Below are positions 24,956-35,525 of a stretch of 64,000 nt of DNA, one piece after another; the stretch's first letter is position 1; each line of letters begins with the position of its first letter. The translations under genes were made by a program, and so were the position numbers. Source of the stretch: Flavobacterium enshiense (GTDB taxonomy: Bacteria > Bacteroidota > Bacteroidia > Flavobacteriales > Flavobacteriaceae); the NCBI RefSeq assembly GCF_022836875.1, contig NZ_CP090376.1, positions 2,914,001 through 2,978,000 of the forward strand, written 5' to 3'. The notes beneath the pieces were generated by a model that saw only the letters and a list, made by a program, of their open reading frames with translations, ran no database searches and was not told where the DNA came from.

Positions 24956-25402
24956 ATGGAAAGTTTATTTGACCCTAAGGGTACTCAAGACATTATTGAA
25001 AGAATCAACAAACTTCAGCCTACTGCATTATCACAGTGGGGAAAAATGACGGTTGGCCAAATGCTGGAACACTGTCAGGGCCCATTAAAAGTAGCCTTCG
25101 GCGAAATACAAATTAAAAAAGGAATTATGGCCTTCCTTTTTGGAAAAATGGCTAAAAAGAAATTGGTTTCACGAAGACCTTTTGACCATAATCTACCTAC
25201 TGCAAAAGAATTCATAGTGAAACACGACCCTGAATTTGAAAATGCAAAAGCCGAACTTATCAATAGCATCTCCCGTTTCAGCAAAGGCCCGTCCACAATT
25301 AAAAATCTTAAACATCCTTTCTTCGGACATATGACTGAAAAAGAATGGGACACCGCTCAGTGGAAACATCTGGACCATCATTTGAGACAATTCGGAGTTT
25401 AA
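24956..25402 (+). CDS. DUF1569 (DinB-like) protein
   Basis: 148 residues, a four-helix DinB-like fold. Family features are INKLQPTALSQWGKMTVGQM with LEHC (first metal histidine), KAELINSISRFSKGP, HPFFGHMTEKEWDTAQWKH and the closing HLDHHLRQFGV. The three histidines fit a DinB metal site. Enzymatic role unknown; some relatives are thiol-dependent transferases. Third gene of the nuclease-LOG-DUF1569 unit. The downstream spacer holds the CCCTTTT array. Confidence 0.87.
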   Translation: MESLFDPKGTQDIIERINKLQPTALSQWGKMTVGQMLEHCQGPLKVAFGEIQIKKGIMAFLFGKMAKKKLVSRRPFDHNLPTAKEFIVKHDPEFENAKAELINSISRFSKGPSTIKNLKHPFFGHMTEKEWDTAQWKHLDHHLRQFGV

Positions 25403-25421
25403 CATTTTTAGGCATAAGTAA

Positions 25422-25490
25422 AAAAGGGAAAAGGGATAAGTAATGGCAAATCCCTTTTCCCTTTTCCCTTTTCCCTTTTCCCTTTTCCCT
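25422..25490. repeat. CCCTTTT heptamer array with an upstream inverted copy
   Basis: Five perfect CCCTTTT heptamers (25452-25486) plus CCCT. The first two copies pair perfectly over 15 bp (25451-25465) with AAAAGGGAAAAGGGA at 25422-25436 (14-nt loop). The hairpin may end the DUF1569 transcript, while the array occupies the -33 area of the trmD promoter. Confidence 0.9.
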
Positions 25491-25499
25491 CAAAACTAC

Positions 25500-25507
25500 T
25501 ACCTTTG
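25500..25507 (+). promoter_or_regulatory. -7 box of trmD
   Basis: TACCTTTG, 23 nt before the trmD ATG. The upstream -33 region lies in the CCCTTTT array and has no TTG. Confidence 0.55.
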
Positions 25508-25530
25508 CAACTTTGTAACCCAACTGAATT

Positions 25531-26208
25531 ATGCGCATCGATATTATTACTGTTTTACCTGATTTAATCCGAAGTCCGTTTGAAGCTTCCATCCTTAAAA
25601 GAGCAATTGCCAAAGGACTGGTGGAAGTTCACATGCACAATCTTCGTGATTACAGCACCAACAAACACAAAAATGTGGACGATTACCAGTTTGGTGGCGG
25701 TGCCGGTATGGTAATGAGTATCGAACCAATTGATGCCTGCATCTCAAAACTGAAAAGCGAACGAGATTATGACGAGGTTATTTACATGACTCCCGACGGT
25801 GAAACGCTCAACCAGAAAATGGCTAATTCGTTATCTCTTTTAGGAAACATCATTATTCTTTGCGGCCATTATAAAGGTGTTGACCAAAGGGTCAGAGACC
25901 AATTCATAACCAAAGAAATTTCCATTGGTGATTATGTTTTATCCGGAGGTGAATTGGGTGCAGCTGTTTTATGCGATTCTATCATCCGATTGATTCCGGG
26001 AGTTTTGAGCAATGAAACTTCTGCCTTAACGGACAGCTTTCAGGACAATCTGCTTTCCCCTCCTATTTATACACGACCTGCGGAATACAAAGGCTGGAAA
26101 GTCCCAGATGTATTGCTAAGTGGGAATTTTGCTGAAATTGAAAAATGGCGTGAGAATATGGCGTATGAACATACTAAAACACGTCGACCTGATTTATTGG
26201 ATGAATAA
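25531..26208 (+). CDS. trmD: tRNA (guanine37-N1)-methyltransferase
   Basis: 225 residues, the usual length. SPOUT-class trefoil-knot enzyme that makes m1G37 in tRNAs and prevents frameshifting. Motifs: [48 protein letters not shown], the SAM knot [14 protein letters not shown], and [15 protein letters not shown]. The C-terminal [20 protein letters not shown] and [11 protein letters not shown] are also family constants. Followed 194 nt later by rplS, its usual partner; here rplS has its own promoter. Confidence 0.97.
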   Translation: MRIDIITVLPDLIRSPFEASILKRAIAKGLVEVHMHNLRDYSTNKHKNVDDYQFGGGAGMVMSIEPIDACISKLKSERDYDEVIYMTPDGETLNQKMANSLSLLGNIIILCGHYKGVDQRVRDQFITKEISIGDYVLSGGELGAAVLCDSIIRLIPGVLSNETSALTDSFQDNLLSPPIYTRPAEYKGWKVPDVLLSGNFAEIEKWRENMAYEHTKTRRPDLLDE

Positions 26209-26211
26209 TTT

Positions 26212-26276
26212 AGTCACAGTTGATATTCGCAGCAGACATCTTTTGTTCTGAGAACTGCGGCTGTGACTGTAAACTA
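26212..26276. other. Long stem and ACTG hexamers between trmD and rplS
   Basis: AGTCACAG (26212-26219) pairs with CTGTGACT (26261-26268), and inner CGCAG (26228-26232) with CTGCG (26255-26259). The right arm is made of imperfect hexamers (26254-26259 ACTGCG, 26260-26265 GCTGTG, 26266-26271 ACTGTA). No T-run follows, so it is not an ordinary terminator. Confidence 0.5.
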
Positions 26277-26298
26277 CCCTGAAAAGTTCCGATAGAAA

Positions 26299-26329
26299 TT
26301 TGTGAATTAGAATAAAATTCGTAATTTCG
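26299..26329 (+). promoter_or_regulatory. Promoter of rplS
   Basis: TTTG (26299-26302), 19-nt spacer, TAATTTCG (26322-26329, one base off TAnnTTTG). It leaves a 5' leader of about 65 nt before the ATG. Confidence 0.6.
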
Positions 26330-26402
26330 CACCTTAATTCAGCCCAACCTCTGACGATAACCGTGAATGTTGCTCTGATTCAAACATTTAACTTTAACAA
26401 TC

Positions 26403-26753
26403 ATGTCAAATTTATTAAAATTTGTTCAAGACGAATTAGTAACAAGAAAAGATTTCCCTGAATTCGCAGCTGGTGATACTATCACAGTTTACTACGAAAT
26501 TAAAGAGGGTGAAAAAACAAGAACACAGTTCTTCAAAGGAGTAGTTATCCAAAGAAGAGGTACTGGCGCAACAGAAACTTTTACAATCCGTAAAATGTCT
26601 GGTGCTGTAGGTGTAGAGCGTATCTTCCCTGTAAACATGCCAGCTTTACAAAAAATTGAATTGAACCAAAGAGGTAAAGTTCGTAGAGCTCGTATCTTCT
26701 ACTTCAGAGAACTTACTGGTAAAAAAGCTAAAATCAAAGAAAGAAGAAGATAA
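26403..26753 (+). CDS. rplS: 50S ribosomal protein L19 (bL19)
   Basis: 116 residues, standard length. Conserved blocks: FAAGDTITVYYEIKEGEKTR, FKGVVIQRRGTGATETFTIR, GVGVERIFPV-type region and KVRRARIFYFRELTGKKAKI. It lies at the 30S-50S interface. Follows trmD as in many bacteria. It has a ~65-nt leader and a strong terminator downstream. Confidence 0.98.
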   Translation: MSNLLKFVQDELVTRKDFPEFAAGDTITVYYEIKEGEKTRTQFFKGVVIQRRGTGATETFTIRKMSGAVGVERIFPVNMPALQKIELNQRGKVRRARIFYFRELTGKKAKIKERRR

Positions 26754-26778
26754 TTCACTTTCTGAAGTTTATAAGATC

Positions 26779-26806
26779 AGCCCCGATAACCTCGGGGCTT
26801 TTTTTA
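26779..26806 (+). terminator. Terminator of rplS
   Basis: Stem AGCCCCGA / TCGGGGCT, 5-nt loop, then seven Ts. Confidence 0.95.
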
Positions 26807-26931
26807 TGCAATAAATTAAACCTCAAATTGTCATTTTGACAAATTAAAACGTCCAAAATAACAATCTCGCAATTCGTTCATTTCCCGACAATTTCCCACC
26901 TTCTTTTCGGACTGATTTTCTTATATTTGCT

Positions 26932-26939
26932 ATGCTTTT
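26932..26939 (+). promoter_or_regulatory. -7 box of the isocitrate dehydrogenase gene
   Basis: TATATTTG, 60 nt before the ATG. A -33 TTG is not evident. The spacer upstream also has a short palindrome TTGTCA-TTT-TGACAA (26828-26842) of unknown use. Confidence 0.5.
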
Positions 26940-26981
26940 TTAAGCATCTTTCAACAAATACTTTTAAAAACACAGCTATAG

Positions 26982-29222
<2,241 letters not shown>

Positions 29223-29248
29223 TGTAATTCACTCTTGAAATAATTACT

Positions 29249-29277
29249 AAGGCGGTTCGAAAGAATCGCCTTTTTTA
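29249..29277 (+). terminator. Terminator of the isocitrate dehydrogenase gene
   Basis: 10-bp stem AAGGCGGTTC / GAATCGCCTT (one G-U pair) closed by a GAAA tetraloop, followed by T6. Confidence 0.92.
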
Positions 29278-29310
29278 TTTTGGGAGCGAAAGACTAGGCC
29301 TTTTTTGCAA

Positions 29311-29400
29311 TCCCTTTTCCTGCTGTCCGTTTCAATCTGTCATTGCGAGCTTGCGCGGCAATCTCACATTGCTAGGATTTCCTCTCCCATCAGGGCTATG
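29311..29400 (-). repeat. Nested intergenic repeat element
   Basis: On the minus strand the element opens with AGCCCTGATGGGAGAGGA and closes with AACGGACAGCAGGAAAAGGG. From memory, similar paired ends occur many times in flavobacterial spacers. Between them lies a second repeat type, TGTCATTGCGAGC...GGCAATCTCAC on the plus strand (about 29339-29367), of the widespread GTCATTGCGAG class. Neither part is copied elsewhere in this window. Its biological role is unknown to me. Confidence 0.5.
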
Positions 29401-29433
29401 AACAAAGTCATTTTCCCTTTTGGAATCGTCTCC

Positions 29434-29476
29434 AATAAAAAAAGCCACCTCGTTATCTGTAACGAGATGGCCTTTT
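29434..29476 (-). terminator. Terminator of the type B adhesin gene at 29497
   Basis: Stem GCCACCTCGTTA / TAACGAGATGGC with one G/A mismatch and a TCTG loop. On the minus strand it is followed by a run of seven Ts. Confidence 0.88.
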
Positions 29477-29496
29477 AATTATAAATCTTCGATTGA

Positions 29497-32400
29497 TTAT
29501 CGCTTCATCGAGAAGTGAGCCTTAAATAACTTATCAGCACCATTCTCTTTGTATTTAACGGTAAACCAGTAATCCGTAGATGGTAAAGTCTGTCCGTTGA
29601 AAGTTCCATCCCATCCTGCTCCCGAAGGAACGATTTGTTTCAGCAACTTACCGTAACGGTCGTAAATATGAATTTCAGAATTCGGCTGATCATCGCTTAA
29701 TGACCAGATATTCCATGTATCATTATACCCGTCACCATTCGGTGTAAAGTAACGCGGATAACCAATAGTCAGGATATCGCTAAGAACAATATCCGTACAT
29801 CCATGTGTATCATGAATTGTTACTGTATGTGTACCTGGTAACACATTAATAAATACATTACTTGTCTGGAACGCTCCTCCGTCTAAACTGTACAAATACG
29901 TTCCGTTTCCTACTACAGTTACCGTGATAGCCTGGGTATCTGCAAAGTAATTCGTAACTACAGCTGAAGCACTTTGTGCAGGATTAGACTCCTCCACATT
30001 AATGTCAAAAACAGCATCACAACCCGTACTCGAGTTCATTATTGAAACGGTATACACACCTGCCTGAGTAGCTTCATAAGAACTGCTCGTTGCAATAACA
30101 GTATTCATATCGTTATTATAGAACCATTGGAAACTATAGCTTGCCGCACTTAAACCGGTATCCATAATATATCCTGAAATCAATGCTCCGGTTACATTAT
30201 CTGTACAGACAAAACCAGGAGGTATGTTAATTTTAGGCGTTGGATTTACCACAATAACAACCGGTACCGTTTGTCCGGAACAACCATTATATATTGGTGT
30301 AACGTTATAAGTAACTGTTCCAGGGGTGTCACCTGAAGCTGTCAGAGTCTGATCTATCGGAATACCTGCTCCCGGAGTAGTTTCCGTTCCGCTGCCATCG
30401 GAAGCCCCGGTAACTCCATTTTGAACGACGGTCCATGAGATTGAAGTTCCAGAAATATTAGGCGTAACAATAATTCCTGACGGATCACCACTACAAATCT
30501 CTTGCGGAGCTCCGATCCCAAACACTTCCGGTGTTGGGTTAACTGTCACGGTAACCGTAACCGGAGTACCAGTACATCCGTTAACCGTTGGGGTAATTGT
30601 ATAGACAACCGTACCTTGAGACAAACTAATCGTAGTTAAAGTTTGGGAGATAATATTTCCCGAACCTGATGCCGCTCCAGACACGCCGACAGGTGCTACA
30701 GTCCAATCGAAAGTAGTTCCAGGAATATTACTATTCAACTCTATATTGGTAGTCTCTCCCGAACACAATGTATCTGAATTCGGGCTCGGTAAAGCAGTAG
30801 GATAAGGATAAACTGTAACCGTTACTGTTTCAGTCGTACTTTGACAACCTGCATTAGTTGCTATGATGGTATAGATTACCTGTCCGATTTGTGTACCTGC
30901 AGCTGTCAAAGTCTGGTTGATTGATGATCCTGTTCCGGCTGATGCTCCGGTTACTCCCGATGTCTGAGTAACATTCCAACTAAAAGTTGCGGTAGGGATT
31001 GAACTCGTCATTGTAATATTCGTTGGATTACCCGAACAGATTGTCTGCTGAGTAACATTCACGAAAACCACCGGAACCGGCGATATCGTTACAGTTACGT
31101 CGATTGGTGTTCCAACACAACTTCCTACAGCCGGCGTGATAGTATAAGTAACTGTTCCCACTGTATTTCCGGTTGTAAGCACTTGAGAAATGATACTTCC
31201 GCTTCCGTTAGTAGCTCCGGATGCCCCTCCAGTTTGAGTAACAGTCCATGAGAAAGTGGTATTCGGTACCGTTCCTGTCAATTGAATTCCACTAGACTGG
31301 CCCGAACATAATGATTGTGATGTCGGATTAGCTGCTACTGTAGGTGTTTGCACCACTGTTACAGTTGCTGTACCTGATACTGTCTCAACACAGTTTGGCA
31401 CCGTTCCCGCAGTTACATTAACCAAAGCGTAAGTCGTATCGGCAGTTAAGCTACCTGTACTAACCGTAGCAGAACCACTTGCATTAAGGAGCACTGTCTG
31501 AGTTGTCCCCCCATTAATTGTATAACCTACAGTTGCTCCCGGAGTTCCGGAGAACGAAATTGTAGCCGATTGATTAAAACATACCGATGTTGAACCTGAA
31601 ATTGAAGCTGTCGGTTGTGGCGCGATATTTACAACAGCTTGTTGCGTTAATGGCGTCGTACATCCCGTTCCGGCACTAACACTCACTAACTGATATGTGG
31701 TTTGTACCGACAAAGCTGCAGTTGGAAAATTTGCTATCCCTGTTGCCGGTAAAACAACAGAAGCAGCTGTTCCGTTAACTGTATAGTTAACCGTTGCACC
31801 CGCTGATCCGCTGATTTCAATAATAGCTGTTGATCCGCTACAAATAGTAGACGGTCCTACAATCGCAATGCTAGCTGTCGGTGATGACAATACATTTACA
31901 ACCTCTGTATCTGTACATCCGTTGATGTCGGTATAAGTAATTGTCGCAGTACCCACATTAACTCCTGTAACAACTCCTGCCGGGGTGATTGTAGCTACAG
32001 TTGAATTAGATGTCGACCATGCGTTTGGTGATAACGGAGGATTTGTAGCTGATAATGTCGTAGTCGCACCGATACAAGTTGCTAATGTTCCCGATATTGT
32101 CGGTAAAGCATTAACGGTTATCGTTACCTTGTCCGAACAACCATTGCTATTTGTATAAGTAATATCAGAAGTACCCGGATTAACTCCTAAAACATTTCCT
32201 GCTGAATCGACTGTAGCTACATTAGTATTAGATGATATCCAAGGATCAATAGCGGCAGCTGTTGGTGAACCAATAAATTGTGTTGTTCCTCCAACACAAA
32301 TTCCCAATGATCCTCCTGTAATTGTAGGTAACGGGTTAACTGTTAGTGTAGTACTAGAAGGATTATTTACAGTTCCATTACAAATCAATGCATTATTACT

Positions 32401-33495
32401 ATCTAAAGTTTTAACCCCTACTAAAGTATAAACTAGTGTGTTTGAAGGCGTGTCTGTAAATTGGTAATTACCGGCAGCATCTAGCAAACCAGATTGTATT
32501 GGTCCGCCGCCTATCGTGTAATCAACCGTTGCTCCCGGAGTACCGGTAAAAGCAACCGTGACATTTTCGCCGGCACAAATCTGCGAGGGGGATACAGACA
32601 TTGTTGCTTGCGGCACCGGGTAAACCACCAGATTAAAGGTGGTTATGATATAACATTTAGTAATGGTATTATACACTTTGGCATAAACTACCTCCGGATT
32701 CGTGACATTCCCGTAGAACACCGGCAATTGAAGACCACCAGGATAAAAACTATCATTATTAACATCATCAACCGCATTAACATATGAAGGGTAAAATCTG
32801 ACTGCAGTATTTGCCTCCGTACATATCTTGGGTATATGTGTATTAAGTTGAAAAACACCTGTACCAGTAGTTGAGCAGGTAGCCATATCAGGAACAGGAG
32901 TTTGGACTAAAGTTGGCGATTTTGGAAACGCACCAGTCCCGAGCGTTGCACTTCCAATCCAATTAAGCGTGAAACCAGTATCAGTAGAATACGGCCTGTC
33001 GATAGCGATGTAATAGGTTTCACCCACTAAAACTGTCAGCCATTGTACATAGGCTAAATTATTACCTCCACTACCAGACCAAGCAAAATTACTAGGTGTA
33101 CTACCATTCATACCTGTAATGTTGTTTGGTAAATTAGCTTCATCAGGATTAGTTGCATTACATCGGATCGGCGTACCTAAACCGGTACCGCAAGTTCTGT
33201 TTGGTCCGTAAACAAAAAAATCGTAATCACCAGTAAGAAGATCAGGATTATTTGGAATTAAATCAAACCCCAAGGTACCCGCCTGCGCAATAGTAATTTT
33301 CAGCCAAAGAGAATTGTGCTCACGACCAGGACCGCATCCGGCAACTTCAAACGCATTTCCAGAACCATCGGTATTAGTAATAAAACTACCGTTACCACAT
33401 ACCGGAATTGCATTAACACAATCGTTGGGCTCGACTTGTCCAAAAACGACATTTCCAAAAATAAATACTAAAAATAGTACTAAAATCTTTTTCAT
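29497..33495 (-). CDS. Giant Ig/PKD-repeat surface protein with T9SS type B sorting domain
   Basis: 1332 residues from the ATG at 33495 (signal peptide MKKILVLFLVFIFGNVVFGQ); the frame from 33519 adds eight poorly placed residues. Residues ~20-190 are a PPC-like N-terminal domain (VEPNDCVNAIPVCGNGSF). Then come a stretch of ~100 residues with Ig-like character, Ig/PKD modules, two Big_2-type modules (SSNTNVATVDSAGNVLGVNP and NSTVATITPAGVVTGVNVGT), two more Ig modules (GPSTICSGSTAIIEISGSAG), and four PKD-like repeats with the start pattern LCSGQ/ICSGN...FSWTVTQT. The last ~85 residues are the gliding-motility-type C-terminal sorting domain (YPRYFTPNGDGYNDTWNIW, IYDRYGKLLKQI). Exported by the T9SS and kept at the cell surface, likely an adhesin. 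A leader hairpin precedes it at 33521-33551. Confidence 0.88.
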   Translation of the reverse strand: MKKILVLFLVFIFGNVVFGQVEPNDCVNAIPVCGNGSFITNTDGSGNAFEVAGCGPGREHNSLWLKITIAQAGTLGFDLIPNNPDLLTGDYDFFVYGPNRTCGTGLGTPIRCNATNPDEANLPNNITGMNGSTPSNFAWSGSGGNNLAYVQWLTVLVGETYYIAIDRPYSTDTGFTLNWIGSATLGTGAFPKSPTLVQTPVPDMATCSTTGTGVFQLNTHIPKICTEANTAVRFYPSYVNAVDDVNNDSFYPGGLQLPVFYGNVTNPEVVYAKVYNTITKCYIITTFNLVVYPVPQATMSVSPSQICAGENVTVAFTGTPGATVDYTIGGGPIQSGLLDAAGNYQFTDTPSNTLVYTLVGVKTLDSNNALICNGTVNNPSSTTLTVNPLPTITGGSLGICVGGTTQFIGSPTAAAIDPWISSNTNVATVDSAGNVLGVNPGTSDITYTNSNGCSDKVTITVNALPTISGTLATCIGATTTLSATNPPLSPNAWSTSNSTVATITPAGVVTGVNVGTATITYTDINGCTDTEVVNVLSSPTASIAIVGPSTICSGSTAIIEISGSAGATVNYTVNGTAASVVLPATGIANFPTAALSVQTTYQLVSVSAGTGCTTPLTQQAVVNIAPQPTASISGSTSVCFNQSATISFSGTPGATVGYTINGGTTQTVLLNASGSATVSTGSLTADTTYALVNVTAGTVPNCVETVSGTATVTVVQTPTVAANPTSQSLCSGQSSGIQLTGTVPNTTFSWTVTQTGGASGATNGSGSIISQVLTTGNTVGTVTYTITPAVGSCVGTPIDVTVTISPVPVVFVNVTQQTICSGNPTNITMTSSIPTATFSWNVTQTSGVTGASAGTGSSINQTLTAAGTQIGQVIYTIIATNAGCQSTTETVTVTVYPYPTALPSPNSDTLCSGETTNIELNSNIPGTTFDWTVAPVGVSGAASGSGNIISQTLTTISLSQGTVVYTITPTVNGCTGTPVTVTVTVNPTPEVFGIGAPQEICSGDPSGIIVTPNISGTSISWTVVQNGVTGASDGSGTETTPGAGIPIDQTLTASGDTPGTVTYNVTPIYNGCSGQTVPVVIVVNPTPKINIPPGFVCTDNVTGALISGYIMDTGLSAASYSFQWFYNNDMNTVIATSSSYEATQAGVYTVSIMNSSTGCDAVFDINVEESNPAQSASAVVTNYFADTQAITVTVVGNGTYLYSLDGGAFQTSNVFINVLPGTHTVTIHDTHGCTDIVLSDILTIGYPRYFTPNGDGYNDTWNIWSLSDDQPNSEIHIYDRYGKLLKQIVPSGAGWDGTFNGQTLPSTDYWFTVKYKENGADKLFKAHFSMKR

Positions 33496-33520
33496 TATAT
33501 CAGGTTTATTTAAGAGCAAA

Positions 33521-33551
33521 AGCTAATTCCTGTTTTCAGCAGGAATTAGCT
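33521..33551 (-). other. 12-bp hairpin before the type B adhesin gene
   Basis: AGCTAATTCCTG / CAGGAATTAGCT with a 7-nt loop, only 26 nt upstream of the ATG at 33495. On the minus strand it is followed by just four Ts, so it could be a weak terminator for the OmpA gene or a leader structure. Confidence 0.55.
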
Positions 33552-33636
33552 ATTGTTTTGGGGTTTTATTTTAAACTCTCAATGCAAGTGTAACGACATT
33601 GAGGCGTAAAGATTGTAAACATTTTGTTAAATTTTA

Positions 33637-35508
33637 TTATTTCTTTACAATCATAAATTCTGAGCGTCTGTTTTGAGCGTGCTGCTCATCTGTACAACCA
33701 GAACCACAAGCCACTTTAGGAACGGTACTTCCGTATCCTTTACCGCTTACGCGATTTCTTGAAATTCCTTTTGAAATCAGATATTCAACAGTCGATTGAG
33801 CGCGTTGCCCGGACAGTTTTAAGTTGTATGACGCACTACCTTTAGAGTCGGTGTGGGATTTTACAAAAATCACCATCGACGGGTTGTCCTTCATCACTTT
33901 AACTAACTTGTCCAATTCACTGGCACCTTCCGGTGTTATGTTACTTTTGTTATAATCGAAATAAACATTGTTTAAAATTACCTCAGTATCAGTAACAATT
34001 ACTTCAACTGGCATTAACTGTGCTTCCACGACTGACTGACCCGATTTGATTTTATCAATTGGGAAAGTTGCCGTTTCAAAATTATCGGCTTTAACCTGGA
34101 AAGTATAATTGGTTTCACATTCAACCTCATAACCAACTCTTCCTCTTGCATCTGTTTGTCTTGTTTCGATAACATTGCCTTTGGCATCTAAAATCGCTAC
34201 CGAAGCATTTGCAAGAACAGCACCTGTTTTCTTATTGGTTACTGCAGCAATTGCCTCAGCTTTGCATACTTCCTTGGCACCATAAATAGCATCAGAACCA
34301 TTTCTGTCGGAAGAAAAATAACCAACATTGGCTGATTTATTATAACTGAAAGCGAAATCATCTTTTTCAGTATTTACCGGTTTTCCAACATTTTGAGGTT
34401 GCTCAGATTTGTTTAAATCCATTCTGAAAATATCTAAACCTCCAAAACCTTGTTTCCCTGAAGAAGCGAAATACAATACGTTGTTTTCAGTAATAAAAGG
34501 GAAGTTTTCTTTTCCGGCAGTATTAACAGCAGGTCCCAAATTCTGAGGAGTACCGCTGGTATTTCCGTCAACCGAAACTTTCCAGATATCCGATTCCCCT
34601 AAGCCATCCGGCATATTAGATGCAAAGTATAATGTCTTTCCATCATTGCTCAAGCTTGGATTGGTCACTGAATAATTTGCACTGTTAAATGGCAACGCTG
34701 TAATATTTGTCCATTTCCCGTTTACTTTCTCGGCTCTGTACAAACCTTGTTGTGCAATTTTCGTGTTGCTTTTTTTATTCTTTTCGAATTGCCCCACGCT
34801 GTGTCCGTCTCTTGCAAAAAACATTACATTTCCGTCTTTGCTTACAGTAACCGGACCATCATGATAAGGAGTATTCAATTCCTTCACAGCAACCGGCTCT
34901 GAAAAAGTACCGTCTGCATTACGGGTTGTCTGGAAAATATCCAGATATGGCTGGTTAGCCCATTTGTCCTTTTTCCCGCCTGAATTTCTTGTACTTACAA
35001 AATATAAGGTGTTATCGTTTGCAAGCACCGCACCGAAATCGCTGCCGCCTTTGCCACTGATTGCTATCTCAGAAACGTCAAACATCTTGTCTTTTTTGGT
35101 TAGGCTCGGAATATAATTCGGATTCGCTTTGTGTTCTTTAGCTCTCGAATCAGAAGGCATTAACGCCGCAAAAGCATCCATTTGCTTGTTGGCTTCTTCA
35201 TATTTCCCTAAAGCTTTTAGAGTCTGTGCATAACGGAAATAAGTTTCAGCATCTGCTTTGCCTTCAACTGCTTTGCCATACCATTTTGCAGCCTCAGCCG
35301 TATTATTGATATTGTAATAGCAATCTCCTAGTTGTTTGGCAACATAAGGAGTAGCAGTATCTTTATCCGTAAGCTTCAAATATTCTTCAATAGCGTTTAC
35401 GTACTGATAACTTTCAAAATACTGATCGGCTTTTTTAGACTGTTTGTCCTGAGCATACCCCGTGGTCATCAATAACAACAAGCCTATTTGTATATAAATT
35501 CTTTTCAT
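33637..35508 (-). CDS. PorE-like protein (TPR, PD40 propeller, CarboxypepD_reg, OmpA)
   Basis: 623 residues with a signal peptide (MKRIYIQIGLLLLMTTGYAQ). Domains in order: TPR helices ~22-125 (QYFESYQYVNAIEEYLKL, AAKWYGKAVEGKADAETYF), PD40/WD40-like propeller ~145-410 (YFVSTRNSGG, YFASNMPDGLGESDIWKV, YFASSGKQGFGGLDIFRM, YFSSDRNGSDAIY), a carboxypeptidase regulatory-like beta-sandwich ~415-500, and a C-terminal OmpA domain ~510-620 (VYFDYNKSNITPEGASELDK, GYGSTVPKVACGSGC, NRRSEFMIVKK). This layout equals PorE of the T9SS, which binds peptidoglycan. Genomes carry several paralogues, often beside sprF-like genes. It starts 17 nt after the porP/sprF gene, so the two are co-transcribed. Confidence 0.9.
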   Translation of the reverse strand: MKRIYIQIGLLLLMTTGYAQDKQSKKADQYFESYQYVNAIEEYLKLTDKDTATPYVAKQLGDCYYNINNTAEAAKWYGKAVEGKADAETYFRYAQTLKALGKYEEANKQMDAFAALMPSDSRAKEHKANPNYIPSLTKKDKMFDVSEIAISGKGGSDFGAVLANDNTLYFVSTRNSGGKKDKWANQPYLDIFQTTRNADGTFSEPVAVKELNTPYHDGPVTVSKDGNVMFFARDGHSVGQFEKNKKSNTKIAQQGLYRAEKVNGKWTNITALPFNSANYSVTNPSLSNDGKTLYFASNMPDGLGESDIWKVSVDGNTSGTPQNLGPAVNTAGKENFPFITENNVLYFASSGKQGFGGLDIFRMDLNKSEQPQNVGKPVNTEKDDFAFSYNKSANVGYFSSDRNGSDAIYGAKEVCKAEAIAAVTNKKTGAVLANASVAILDAKGNVIETRQTDARGRVGYEVECETNYTFQVKADNFETATFPIDKIKSGQSVVEAQLMPVEVIVTDTEVILNNVYFDYNKSNITPEGASELDKLVKVMKDNPSMVIFVKSHTDSKGSASYNLKLSGQRAQSTVEYLISKGISRNRVSGKGYGSTVPKVACGSGCTDEQHAQNRRSEFMIVKK

Positions 35509-35525
35509 TTTATAGCTTCTTTTGA

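Noticed and set aside
25422..25490. CCCTTTT array as a CRISPR or satellite array
   Set aside because: Unit is only 7 bp with no spacers; it is a simple tandem repeat.
26828..26842. Palindrome TTGTCA-TTT-TGACAA upstream of isocitrate dehydrogenase as an operator
   Set aside because: Only 6 bp per arm in AT-rich sequence and no second copy near another promoter; could be chance.
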